DNA of 64,000 nucleotides from an uncultured Pirellulaceae bacterium (GTDB taxonomy: Bacteria; Planctomycetota; Planctomycetia; Pirellulales; Pirellulaceae). Shown here piece by piece: positions 45,987 to 55,166 of the stretch (positions within the stretch are counted from its first letter, which is position 1; every line of letters begins with the position of its first letter). The DNA is taken from positions 35,435 through 99,434 of the forward strand of contig CALKCK010000036.1 of assembly GCA_938083195.1 (NCBI GenBank), given 5' to 3'. The translations under genes and the position numbers were made by a program. The notes beneath the pieces are model-generated. The model did no database searches, was not told where the DNA came from, and saw only the letters and a program-made list of their open reading frames with translations.

Positions 45987-48215
45987 ATGTCTGCGACTGA
46001 CAAAACACTACTACAGTTACGAACTGCTATCGACGAAGTCGATCAACGACTCGTTCAAGCGATCAATGATCGATCAAAACTGGCGGTGGAACAAACTCGA
46101 ATCTATCGCGCTGACACGGGCTCCCGTGGGATCGATCAACATTCTGAAGTGGAAGCAGTACGCAGGGTAGTCACCAAAAACCAAGGCCCCATTCCTGATT
46201 CAGCACTCGAAGGTGCCTATCGAGAAATTCTCAACGGCGCCTTTGTTCTAGGTCGGCCAACGAGAGTCGGTTACCTTGGACCTCAGGGTACCTTCAGCCA
46301 TCTTGCAGCCTCTAAATTTTTTGGGCCAACAGTAGACTATGAAAACCTTCGGGCACTTGAAGGTGTGTTTGAGGAAGTGGCTCGAGGTCACGTCGATTAT
46401 GGACTTGTCCCCATCGAAAATAGCACCGGCGGTGCAATCATCGAAACACTTGATTCATTTTCTGATTATCATGGCCGATTGACAATTTACGGGGAAATTC
46501 GATTAGCGATCCAGTTTTCTCTGCTTGGAAAATGTGATCCAGACAATGTCAAAGTTATTTACTCGAAAGGCGAGGCGCTGGCACAGTGCCGACAGTGGCT
46601 CTCGAAAAAATATCCAGACGCCCAGCAAATCCCTGCCCAGAGTACTGCCAACGCCGCGGAAATCGCTTACCTCGCCAATCCGTCTGATGGAGTCGTGGCC
46701 GTTGGATCGAGCAAAGCCGGGGAACTCTATGGGTTGAATTCGCTCTTTGATGGCATCGAAGATTGTAATAACAACATCACTCGATTTCTAATTTTATCAA
46801 AACGTGAAACCGAAATTACCGGCAATGACAAAGCATCATTGATGTTTACTTGCTCCGACCGACCAGGTTCATTGGTTGACATTCTTTCAGTTTTCAAGCG
46901 ATACAGTATTAACCTTAGCCATATCGAAAAAAGGCCCGGTCGCGAAATTGGAAGTGATTACACTTTTTTCGTTGATATCCTTGGACATGCCAATGACGGT
47001 AAAATTGCAGAAATCCTCGGTGAAGTTCGAGCACATTGCAAAAGCCTTCATGTTCTTGGGAGTTTTCCAATCTATGACGAAAATTACCGCTATCAAAAAG
47101 AGGTTATCTCCAACCAATATTCGTCATTAAAGGAACTGGAACCCGCCATCGACACGATGGATCAACGCGTCGTTGATCTTGTTAACGAGCGGGCTAGTTT
47201 GGTCGTAAAGGTTGGTGATTTTAAAAGAAAATCCGATGTTCCAATTTATGCTCCTCATCGCGAACATGCCGTCCTCAATAAAATAAAATCTCTGAATTGC
47301 GGACCCTTAACCGATACAACTTTTGAATCTATCTATCGCGAATTAATGAGCGGCAGTTTTGCAATCGAAAAACCGCTGAGCATTGGTTTCTTAGGACCAG
47401 AAGGAGAGTTTTCACATCTTGCCGCAGTGCGGCATTTTGGGTCAAGCGTAAATTTTATTCCAGCGCGTGAAATTCGAACCGTCTTTCAACAAGTAATCAA
47501 CCGAGAGATTGATTACGGACTGGTACCTGTCGAAAACAGTTCCGTGGGTGGGATCAATGAAACACTCGACTCTTTCATCGACCTTCACGATCAACTGAAT
47601 ATTTATGGTGAAGTGAAATTTCAAATTCGATTCTGTCTTCTTGCCAATTGCAAACCAGAACAAGTTAAAAAGATCTACTCAAAACCAGGTGTTTTTGAGC
47701 AATGTCGGAATTGGCTAAGCACTCAGTATCCACAGGCCATACGCGTGCCCACCGAAAGTACCGCTCTCGCTACCATGAAGGCAAAGGCTGAGATCGAGGC
47801 CGATCCCGACTGTGGAGTCGCCGCGATTGGCTCTTCGCTAGCCGGCGAAATTTACGGCCTCCGTCCGCTCTTCGAAGCGATTGAAGATCGACAAAGCAAC
47901 ATGACTCGATTTTTAATTCTCTCAAAGAGTAAAACTTTGATCTCCGGGAACGATAAAACTTCCATTATGTTCACTACCACCGATCGATCCGGGGCCCTGA
48001 TGGATGTACTGGAAGTTTTCAAACGCAACTCGATCAATCTCACACACTTGGAAAAACGCCCAAGTCGAGAAGAAAATTGGGATTACACATTTTTCATTGA
48101 TATCGAAGGGCACCGCGCCAATTCAGCAATCGCTCAAATCATAGGCGAGGCGCGTGCCCACTGTAAGAATCTAACCGTTTTAGGCAGTTTTCCGGCAAGC
48201 CAAAGAGTTCTCTAG
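45987..48215 (+). CDS. pheA: Tandem-duplicated chorismate mutase/prephenate dehydratase (double PheA)
   Basis: A 742-residue chain holds the P-protein twice: CM1 (about 1-91), PDT1 (93-270), ACT1 (280-360), CM2 (378-463), PDT2 (465-645), ACT2 (655-735). It would convert chorismate to prephenate and prephenate to phenylpyruvate for phenylalanine synthesis. Both PDT copies keep the catalytic TRF (Thr265 and Thr640) and ENS motifs. Compared with E. coli mutase residues R11, R28, K39, R51, S84 and Q88, copy 1 has R12 and R29 but Tyr40, His52/Ser53, Ala85 and Gly89. Copy 2 has Glu385, then R402, K413, R425, S457 and Glu461. Both ACT domains read EKRP rather than ESRP. The start is ATG at 45987; an in-frame TTG lies at 45945. 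The stop is 2 bp from the convergent glycosyltransferase. Confidence 0.92.
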   Translation: MSATDKTLLQLRTAIDEVDQRLVQAINDRSKLAVEQTRIYRADTGSRGIDQHSEVEAVRRVVTKNQGPIPDSALEGAYREILNGAFVLGRPTRVGYLGPQGTFSHLAASKFFGPTVDYENLRALEGVFEEVARGHVDYGLVPIENSTGGAIIETLDSFSDYHGRLTIYGEIRLAIQFSLLGKCDPDNVKVIYSKGEALAQCRQWLSKKYPDAQQIPAQSTANAAEIAYLANPSDGVVAVGSSKAGELYGLNSLFDGIEDCNNNITRFLILSKRETEITGNDKASLMFTCSDRPGSLVDILSVFKRYSINLSHIEKRPGREIGSDYTFFVDILGHANDGKIAEILGEVRAHCKSLHVLGSFPIYDENYRYQKEVISNQYSSLKELEPAIDTMDQRVVDLVNERASLVVKVGDFKRKSDVPIYAPHREHAVLNKIKSLNCGPLTDTTFESIYRELMSGSFAIEKPLSIGFLGPEGEFSHLAAVRHFGSSVNFIPAREIRTVFQQVINREIDYGLVPVENSSVGGINETLDSFIDLHDQLNIYGEVKFQIRFCLLANCKPEQVKKIYSKPGVFEQCRNWLSTQYPQAIRVPTESTALATMKAKAEIEADPDCGVAAIGSSLAGEIYGLRPLFEAIEDRQSNMTRFLILSKSKTLISGNDKTSIMFTTTDRSGALMDVLEVFKRNSINLTHLEKRPSREENWDYTFFIDIEGHRANSAIAQIIGEARAHCKNLTVLGSFPASQRVL

Positions 48216-48217
48216 AA

Positions 48218-49018
48218 TCACACTGCAAAACGAAGGATTGCGAGTAACGCTTTGATTCCATCCCACCAACCAATCTTCTTTCCCTCTTGGTAAGTTCGAC
48301 TGGAATAGCTGATCGGCACTTCTATCACTCGTACTTTTTGTTTGGCTACCCTCGCTGTGATTTCTGGCTCGATTGCAAAACTTCGACTTACTAAAGTCGG
48401 AGCGAGGTTCTGGGTTACTTCCCGAGTGAATACCTTATAGCCGGTTTCGATATCGGTCAGTTTCAAACCAGTTAATAAGTTTGAGAAACGAGTAATAACT
48501 TGATTGGCAATGTAATTAGACCGATAGCCAGATGAATTCTTGCGGGTTTTATCTAATCCCTCGTTAATAAACCGACTCCCGTATACCACGTCCGCTCGAT
48601 CATCAATGATTGGTTGAATCAGTTGCAAGATTTCTTCCGGATGATATTCCAAATCTGCGTCCTGCAAAACCACTAGATCTCCACTGACATTCAACAAGCC
48701 TGTCCTCAGCGCGGCACCCTTGCCGATATTTTTCTCATGTACTTTGACAATTAATTGATTGGTAAACCCATTAACACAGCTTGTGTGTTGAGCCGCAAGA
48801 CGTCGAGCGATGGCAAGTGAATCGTCTGTACTGCCATCATCAACCAAAACAATCTCTTTAGAAAAAGGATTGTCAACAACGCGATTCACTAACGTCTCAA
48901 GTGTTTGAGATTCATTGAAAAAGGGGATTACAATCGAAACAACAATGTGGGGAGCAATCGCTTCGCGTTGGCGTTGCGGTAATTCCGAATTTCGATAGCT
49001 GTCAATTTTATTGGTCAA
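48218..49018 (-). CDS. GT2 family glycosyltransferase (polyprenyl-phosphate sugar synthase-like)
   Basis: Cytoplasmic family-2 glycosyltransferase of 266 residues. It has nucleotide-sugar motifs VSIVIPFFNE and VDDGSTDDS, the DAD metal motif (LQDADLEYHPEE), and VRVIEVPISYSSRTYQEGKKIGWWDG near the end, as in dolichol/undecaprenyl-phosphate glucose or mannose synthases of the DPM1 type. No C-terminal membrane segments are evident. The start is TTG at 49018 with GAGGG upstream; no ATG precedes the domain. It converges on pheA. Confidence 0.87.
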   Translation of the reverse strand: MTNKIDSYRNSELPQRQREAIAPHIVVSIVIPFFNESQTLETLVNRVVDNPFSKEIVLVDDGSTDDSLAIARRLAAQHTSCVNGFTNQLIVKVHEKNIGKGAALRTGLLNVSGDLVVLQDADLEYHPEEILQLIQPIIDDRADVVYGSRFINEGLDKTRKNSSGYRSNYIANQVITRFSNLLTGLKLTDIETGYKVFTREVTQNLAPTLVSRSFAIEPEITARVAKQKVRVIEVPISYSSRTYQEGKKIGWWDGIKALLAILRFAV

Positions 49019-49290
49019 CTCGCCCTCAGTTCCCGAAGTATTATTGCCGCCAGCGTCACAAAAGAAATGAATTTCGCCAGCTTAGCCACCATAGTTTAAC
49101 TTTATTCGTATTGTTTATTCACCTGTATTTTTTAAAAACCGGTTCGGCGTCAAAGCGTCGGTATGCCGTGTCACTGACGATCAAAAACAATTGGTGGAAC
49201 TGATTTTCAGTTCGTCGGTTATCTCACAAACTGCTGGTTTCCAAAGCCCTCGTCTAGTCAAACTTGATTGTCATCCTAAAATTGGCATCT

Positions 49291-50061
49291 ATGAAAGTAG
49301 TATCCCTTCAATCCGGTAGTAACGGAAATTGTTTTTACGTCGAATCAGGAGACATCAAGCTCTTGTTCGATGCTGGTATCAGCGGAAAACAAGCTGACCT
49401 AAGGCTCGCCCACCACAATCGAGACATTCGCGACGTCGATGCACTGTTTATTTCTCACGACCATAGTGACCATACTCGCGCTCTTGGCGTTTTCCAGCGA
49501 AAATTTGGAATGCCGGTTTACATTACCCGCCGGACACTCGAGGCCGTTCAACGGAATCAAAAAATTGGCAAACTCGATCGGGTTCACCTATTTACCGCCG
49601 GGAATTCTCAGTCGTTCGGACCCGTCACCGTTCACTCGATTCCAACACCGCACGACAGCGTCGATGGCGTCGCATTTGTTGTCGAGGATCAGAAACATCG
49701 TGTTGGGATTCTGACTGATTTGGGGCATGCATTCGACGGTTTGCGGGATGTTTTAAAATCGCTAGACGCCGTCGTCATCGAAAGTAACTACGATGCCAAA
49801 ATGCTTGAAAATGGACCCTATCCGGAGCATTTGAAATTGCGAATCAGTGGTGACGGAGGGCATCTCTCCAACGAAGACTCAGCAATGTTGCTGAAGCAAA
49901 CAAAAACAGAACGTCTCCAGTGGGCCTGTCTTTGCCATCTTTCAGAAGAAAATAATGAGCCTGCTCGGGCGCGGGAAACTCACCGGGAGATTCTGGGAGA
50001 TGATTTTCCAGTACACGTGGCGAGTCGGTACGATGTCAGTGATCTATTGGAATTACAATAA
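49291..50061 (+). CDS. YycJ/WalJ-like metallo-beta-lactamase-fold hydrolase
   Basis: Cytoplasmic MBL-fold protein of 256 residues from the ATG at 49291, where conserved sequence begins (MKVVSLQSGSNGN). Metal motifs are SHDHSDHT, a His in IPTPHDSVDG, and Asp in GILTDLGHA. The C-terminal CLCHLSEENNEP matches the YycJ/WalJ group, proposed to be a 5'-exonuclease acting in mismatch repair. The stop is followed by a short inverted repeat (50068-50101) before the convergent oxidoreductase. Confidence 0.87.
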   Translation: MKVVSLQSGSNGNCFYVESGDIKLLFDAGISGKQADLRLAHHNRDIRDVDALFISHDHSDHTRALGVFQRKFGMPVYITRRTLEAVQRNQKIGKLDRVHLFTAGNSQSFGPVTVHSIPTPHDSVDGVAFVVEDQKHRVGILTDLGHAFDGLRDVLKSLDAVVIESNYDAKMLENGPYPEHLKLRISGDGGHLSNEDSAMLLKQTKTERLQWACLCHLSEENNEPARARETHREILGDDFPVHVASRYDVSDLLELQ

Positions 50062-50106
50062 TCGACAACTGAGTTAAGTTGAACACCTGAGTTAACTTAG
50101 TAACCA

Positions 50107-51294
50107 CTAGATAATTTTTTGGCTAATTTCACCTGTCGTTTTATTTTTTAAAATAACCCTCGTGGAACCGTCGGGCATTCGCTCTTGCTTTACTAGGTGG
50201 TGTTCATCGTCGAAATCTCGAATTACTGAAATGTGATCTGTCTTTTCCTGACCTCGCCAAACCGGTAACGAAATCGACTCCCATCGTTTTGATTTTACCG
50301 ATTGATAGGCGGCATCCATAATCGCGTTAACGACATAGCCGTCGTAAAAAGTCTCCGCTGGTTCCCTGCCCTCTTCCAGCGCATCGAGCACATCGGCAAA
50401 CATATCAACATAGCCTAATGCACTTGGTTCATCGCCGACCGGGAAAAGCCAACCCTTAGAAGATTCCGCTTTTTCGGCTACGTAATCTGCCTCCCCACCG
50501 GCAGAGAACATTTCCATTCCCGTTCGCAACCAATGGTTTAACCAAATCGTCCCTTCCGTTCCCGCGACTTCATCACGAAGGTCCATTCCTCCGCGAAACG
50601 CCCAACTGACTTCGAATTGGCCAATCGCCCCGTTTTCATAGCGAACCATTCCAATCGCATGGTCTTCTGTTTCGATTGGATGTACTTGTGTGTCTGCCCA
50701 GCAAACTACTTCCACCGGACGAATGTTTTTTCCAATAAAATTACGAGCGATTTCAATGCAATGGCAGCCCATATCGATAATCGCTCCACCGCCCGACATT
50801 TCCTGATTCCAAAACCAATCGCTATGCGGACCGGGATGGGTCTCACGCGACCGAACCCACAGCACATCTCCGATCGCCCCGCCACGAACTGACTTGAGCG
50901 CTTTAAGAGTTTTTGGGGTATAAACCAAATCTTCAAGATATCCAGCAAAGACACCCGCCGCTTCGACAGCTTCCATCATCTCTCGTGCTTCGGCCGCGGT
51001 ACGACCGAGTGGTTTAGTACACAATACTGGTTTACCGGCTGCTGCCGCAGCCATGACGGCTGATTTGTGAAGGTGATTGGGCAAAGCCACAATGACTACA
51101 TCGATATCATCGCGTTCGATCGCTGCCAACATATCGTTAGTTGCTACGGGTATTTCCCACTGTTTGGCAAATTGATCGGCCGACTTCTGAGTCCTTGAGT
51201 AAACCACCGATACGCGATCTCGTCCGCGTTTTCCATGCAGCGACATCGTATAAAACATGCCGATTAATCCCGCACCTAACAAACAAACTCGCAT
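50107..51294 (-). CDS. Gfo/Idh/MocA family oxidoreductase
   Basis: NAD(P)-dependent sugar-type dehydrogenase of 395 residues. The Rossmann start ([18 protein letters not shown]), cofactor/catalytic block ([15 protein letters not shown], the family EKP region with Thr in place of Glu) and metal/substrate motif ([16 protein letters not shown], His) are visible. The ATG at 51294 has GGAGA 7 bases upstream and is preferred over the ATG at 51339. It lies close to the PhyH dioxygenase gene, same strand (91-bp gap), suggesting a shared catabolic unit. Substrate unknown. Confidence 0.88.
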   Translation of the reverse strand: MRVCLLGAGLIGMFYTMSLHGKRGRDRVSVVYSRTQKSADQFAKQWEIPVATNDMLAAIERDDIDVVIVALPNHLHKSAVMAAAAAGKPVLCTKPLGRTAAEAREMMEAVEAAGVFAGYLEDLVYTPKTLKALKSVRGGAIGDVLWVRSRETHPGPHSDWFWNQEMSGGGAIIDMGCHCIEIARNFIGKNIRPVEVVCWADTQVHPIETEDHAIGMVRYENGAIGQFEVSWAFRGGMDLRDEVAGTEGTIWLNHWLRTGMEMFSAGGEADYVAEKAESSKGWLFPVGDEPSALGYVDMFADVLDALEEGREPAETFYDGYVVNAIMDAAYQSVKSKRWESISLPVWRGQEKTDHISVIRDFDDEHHLVKQERMPDGSTRVILKNKTTGEISQKII

Positions 51295-51385
51295 TCTATT
51301 CTCCACTAAGGGGGATGAGTTACCGCCTGGGTTGTTCATTGTTTAACCAGATTACCACTTCCGGGCGAGACCACAGTAGATCCCA

Positions 51386-52159
51386 CTACTCGGAGAGGTG
51401 AGATTTCAGATGCTCTGCGACATCTTGATCGTTCCAAATTTCCAGGGGCTCGTAATTTGGATGCTTGCTTTCAATATAAGGATCATTGTGTTTCGTGTTG
51501 TAACAACAAATCAAAGACCAACGCGAATGTTGACTTTTGTTTTGATCCGAACGATGGAGCGTGTTGCCATGAAAAAAAATCGCATCGCCTGGCGACAACT
51601 CGCAATAAACAAGCTCTAAACGCTGAAGTACCTCAGCGACACGGTCGAGATTAGCTCCCGTTTGTCCCCCCGTTTTTCCATGCTCTAGGCGGCCCAATTT
51701 GTGAGATCCGCGAACCACCTGTAAACAACCGTTTTCCGTGGTCGCTCGATCGACCGCTATCAGACAACTCGCCATGTCAGGATAAAGACAGCCATTGTCA
51801 TACCAATAACCATAATCCTGATGCCATTCCCACGCTCCTCCAATTAACGGTTCTTTCAACATCATTTTATGATGATAGTGGTAGACTTCGTCATCTAATA
51901 ATGACTGCATTGCCATTACAATTCGCTGGCTCCGAACAATCGCCGCGTAGGGTGAATGATCGAGATCATTATGGACAACCAAACGGCTTTCGCCACCGGA
52001 AGCGTCCTTCTTGGCGTAGGCTCCGTCCAAACTAGCTCGGTCTGATTTGGCGACTGTCATCAACAGCGTTGTCTCTCGTTCATCCAACAAATTTGGCACG
52101 ATCAAGTAACCGTCTTCGTTAAATTGACGTTGTTGCTGCGAAGTTACTACAAATCCCAT
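51386..52159 (-). CDS. Phytanoyl-CoA dioxygenase (PhyH) family protein
   Basis: Fe(II)/2-oxoglutarate-dependent oxygenase of 257 residues. The iron site is readable: His-x-Asp in EWHQDYGYW and the distal His in FFHGNTLHRSDQN, followed by the 2-oxoglutarate-binding Arg in SRWSLICCYN. GSHKLGRLEH is typical of the PhyH superfamily. Bacterial members hydroxylate varied small molecules, including ectoine. Here the neighbour is a Gfo/Idh oxidoreductase, and the substrate cannot be deduced. Confidence 0.87.
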   Translation of the reverse strand: MGFVVTSQQQRQFNEDGYLIVPNLLDERETTLLMTVAKSDRASLDGAYAKKDASGGESRLVVHNDLDHSPYAAIVRSQRIVMAMQSLLDDEVYHYHHKMMLKEPLIGGAWEWHQDYGYWYDNGCLYPDMASCLIAVDRATTENGCLQVVRGSHKLGRLEHGKTGGQTGANLDRVAEVLQRLELVYCELSPGDAIFFHGNTLHRSDQNKSQHSRWSLICCYNTKHNDPYIESKHPNYEPLEIWNDQDVAEHLKSHLSE

Positions 52160-52226
52160 TAACTCATTACCTCGATGCGTTCGGCGTGTAGCGCGCGATC
52201 TATTTTAATCAGATCAAAAATGACGT

Positions 52227-53684
52227 TTAATTAATCCCAAAATAATCTTGGATATATTGTTTTCGATCACCCTGATGTTTAACGTATTGCAACATCGTAA
52301 GCAACTTTGACTGATCTCTTTTCAGCTTGTTGGCAAGACTCAATTTATCTTTCAAATGTTCCGGCAGTTCACTAACTACTTTGATTTTGAGGGGCTGAAT
52401 CGTTCCCTCAATGACTCCCCAACGATCCATCATTGCTAGCGCGGTTTCCAAGCGGCGGTCGTGTTTTTGTTTATAGTGAATTCGTTCTCTCAGCCAATCC
52501 ATTCCAAATGCATTTATTTTTTCAGTTTCATTTTTTAAAAAATCGTGAACACGCTCGTAAAACTCTGCGTCTGGATTACTCCAGTTCATGAATTCCATCT
52601 GAGTCGCAAGGTCTCGTTCGTCATACAAAAGAACGCACCGCGCAGGTTTCCCATCTCGTCCCGCCCTGCCAATCTCCTGATAATACGACTCCAATGATCC
52701 GGGCAGATCTGCGTGCAAGACATATCTAATATCTTCTTTATCGACGCCCATGCCAAATGCATTGGTCGCCAACACGAGATGCCCCGGTTCGTTCATAAAA
52801 GATTCCTGGAGTGATTTTCGCCGCGATCTTGGTAAATCTCCGTGATAAATTAAGTGTGGTATTTTGTCGGCCCACAATTGGTCACTGAACTCCATTAGCT
52901 TTCGAATCAACGTGAAGTATACAATTCCACATCCGTCGATATTTTTCCGAGTTTTAACAATCGTTTCATATTTCGCGTCGTCATCCCAAACTTGTTCAAC
53001 AGTTAACTCTAGATTTGGCCGGTCAATTCCCTCGTGGAATAGCTCCACTGATTTGGATTCCAGATTTAACTGCTTAACAATGTCCTTTTGAACCTCGGGA
53101 GTCGCCGTAGCCGTCAATGCGATCGTTGTAGGGTTTCCCAGGCGATTCCGAATCTCTCCCACTCGCGTGTAATCTGGACGAAAATCGTGCCCCCACTCAC
53201 TAATGCAATGCGCTTCATCGACGGCCAGAAGCACTATTTCCCGCTTCGCAACAACTTCCCAAAACTCAGACTTTCTGAATCGTTCAGGAGTCACATAAAC
53301 TAAATCGTAATGGCCCAATGCGATTTGTTGGTATCGTAAAATACGCTCTGATCGCTGTAGTGACGAGTTGATGAACGTAGCACTCACTCCCCTTTCAAGC
53401 AGGGCGTCTACTTGATCCTTCATCAACGCAATCAAAGGAGAAATAACGAGCGTCAACGGAGCCCCCGTCGGCCGATGGGGAAGTTCCTCTTGGTGCCCGC
53501 TTGAACGCGATCGATCGGCCAACACAATGGCTGGCAGTTGATAACAGAGACTCTTTCCCATTCCCGTGGGCATGATAATAAGACTGTGACCGCCAGATAA
53601 CACTCGCTCTATGATTGCTTGTTGGCTCCCACGAAACTCGCGGTGACCAAAAACTTGTAGCAAGATGTCAGATGGCAGAGACAT
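52227..53684 (-). CDS. recQ: Short RecQ-family DNA helicase lacking zinc-binding and HRDC domains
   Basis: ATP-dependent 3'-5' helicase of 485 residues. Motifs: RGSQQAIIERVLSGG (motif 0), Walker A MPTGMGKS (about 38-45), DEAH in AVDEAHCISEWGHDFRPDY, TATATPEVQ, GHLVLATNAFGMGVDK and QEIGRAGRDGKP. Residues about 56-76 are an extra polar insertion after motif I. The RecQ C-terminal zinc domain is missing: the protein ends GDRKQYIQDYFGIN, the point where a canonical RecQ has its first zinc cysteine (CRR...YFGE) and continues. There is no winged-helix or HRDC after it, and no frameshifted continuation is seen downstream. Confidence 0.9.
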   Translation of the reverse strand: MSLPSDILLQVFGHREFRGSQQAIIERVLSGGHSLIIMPTGMGKSLCYQLPAIVLADRSRSSGHQEELPHRPTGAPLTLVISPLIALMKDQVDALLERGVSATFINSSLQRSERILRYQQIALGHYDLVYVTPERFRKSEFWEVVAKREIVLLAVDEAHCISEWGHDFRPDYTRVGEIRNRLGNPTTIALTATATPEVQKDIVKQLNLESKSVELFHEGIDRPNLELTVEQVWDDDAKYETIVKTRKNIDGCGIVYFTLIRKLMEFSDQLWADKIPHLIYHGDLPRSRRKSLQESFMNEPGHLVLATNAFGMGVDKEDIRYVLHADLPGSLESYYQEIGRAGRDGKPARCVLLYDERDLATQMEFMNWSNPDAEFYERVHDFLKNETEKINAFGMDWLRERIHYKQKHDRRLETALAMMDRWGVIEGTIQPLKIKVVSELPEHLKDKLSLANKLKRDQSKLLTMLQYVKHQGDRKQYIQDYFGIN

Positions 53685-53834
53685 TACGGGTTGGGTAATC
53701 TGAAAAGTATTGTGAATCGCATGAAACTAAATCGCTTTTGGGGTGTTTAGTATCGTAATGGCCTCTGCTTCTCGTACAATCGAGGGCGAAGTCAGTCTGG
53801 TTTTAAAATCAAATATTCGGCGAGAGGCAATCCA

Positions 53835-55166
53835 TTGAGCAGTATTTGTTCAAACCACGGGAAAATGAATCAACCTACGTGGACATCACTTTGGCAAGTC
53901 TTGCTTGTCGGATTCATTTTTGTTAACTGGGTCTTGCCGGTCGAGGCAGATGAACGTGTCCCAGTCATCAGAAGATTCAGTGGCAATGTTACCGATCTCA
54001 ATCTGTTAATGCTCGGTCCAAGATCCAATAGTATAGCCACCCAAGAACAATGGAAAACCCTTTGGTCACAATGGCGGCCGGATCAAGACCTTTACCCTGT
54101 TGACCTAGACAAAGTACTCGTTTTGGTAGAAACAACTCCCGGTCCCAATCGAATTTCTCCCAATCAATTAGAACGAGATTCCAAAGGCAATCTGGTTTAC
54201 GAATTAGCGGCGACTGAAAAAGCCGGCCCTGGATTCGGGTACTTAATCATGGTGATTGATAAATCAGGGATCAATTCGATCAAAGGCAAGCCAATTGCCA
54301 ATTCGCCAGTCAAACCAATCAAGCCGACTGTCCAACCAACGAATCCGGAAAAAAAACTTAACCTTCAGACCAACCAAACAAAACAACAAATTGAAGGAAG
54401 AGAGTTAGTTCGCGTCAACATGACTGGTCGGGTAAGGACTCAATTCAAATCGGTTGGCACCGAAAATCCGAGCAGCGTCATCTCAGCAAATGGAATTATT
54501 TGGGAACTCGATCTTGGCAATAATCCTATGTTATTAGGTAAACTTCGAAATGCGGACAACTCGCTGATTAACGTTGTTGGCGAATTGTCGATGGAACGAC
54601 AACGAGGTGCGCGAACGGCAAGACTCAGATACATTGTTAAAGTCGACAGCCTCGATATCCTCAAAAAACCTACAGATGTTGCCGCTGCTGAAGTGCCCTC
54701 CCCTTCAAATACTCGTCCGCCTGCTCAACCACCGTTGGAAAATCCGTCATCAACCGACACACGAATATTGAAGCCGTCAACGCAACAAACTCCTAAGACT
54801 CCAATACCGCGAAGAGCCATGGCCTTTAGTGAAATTTCTCTCACCACGTCCGATGGTCAGGTGCAAACCATTCTTGCTGACGGTGCAATTCACTATGAGT
54901 CAAAGTCACGGAAACTATCCCGAGATTGGACTGCGAAACCAGAAGAAATGGAAATATTAAACCAGTTTGTTAAAGATACCGACTGGGATTCGGTCCCCAA
55001 ACTAACGCGGGCCGACGAGGGGACTGAGAATGAAATTAGTTATACGATTTCAATTAAGAGCACTCGATTTGTTCGCCGCATATTTATCGATCGATCAAAA
55101 ATCACTAGCCAACCGCAAATTAAATCGCTGTTTGGGATTCTCGGTAACATGGCAAAAAGCAACTAG
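53835..55166 (+). CDS. Secreted protein of unknown function
   Basis: A 443-residue exported protein with a hydrophobic leader near residues 18-37. The TTG at 53835 has GAGAGGC 7 bases upstream; an ATG at 53865 would also keep the signal. The first ~145 residues look like a compact globular domain (EQWKTLWSQWRPDQDLYPVD, LVLVETTPGPNR). Two Pro/Thr/Lys-rich linkers (about 155-195 and 283-328) separate a middle beta-rich domain and a C-terminal ~110-residue domain (ISLTTSDGQVQTILADGAIHYE). I recognise no named family. Its stop codon overlaps that of the convergent BlaI gene (CTAG, 55163-55166). Confidence 0.75.
   Translation: MSSICSNHGKMNQPTWTSLWQVLLVGFIFVNWVLPVEADERVPVIRRFSGNVTDLNLLMLGPRSNSIATQEQWKTLWSQWRPDQDLYPVDLDKVLVLVETTPGPNRISPNQLERDSKGNLVYELAATEKAGPGFGYLIMVIDKSGINSIKGKPIANSPVKPIKPTVQPTNPEKKLNLQTNQTKQQIEGRELVRVNMTGRVRTQFKSVGTENPSSVISANGIIWELDLGNNPMLLGKLRNADNSLINVVGELSMERQRGARTARLRYIVKVDSLDILKKPTDVAAAEVPSPSNTRPPAQPPLENPSSTDTRILKPSTQQTPKTPIPRRAMAFSEISLTTSDGQVQTILADGAIHYESKSRKLSRDWTAKPEEMEILNQFVKDTDWDSVPKLTRADEGTENEISYTISIKSTRFVRRIFIDRSKITSQPQIKSLFGILGNMAKSN

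Noticed and set aside
45987..48215. Assembly artefact duplicating pheA
   Set aside because: The two halves differ throughout at the protein and DNA level and have complementary active-site changes, so a recent or artificial duplication is excluded.
52160..52227. Frameshift hiding the rest of RecQ
   Set aside because: Translation of all three minus-strand frames past the stop shows no cysteine-rich zinc domain or winged helix before the next gene.
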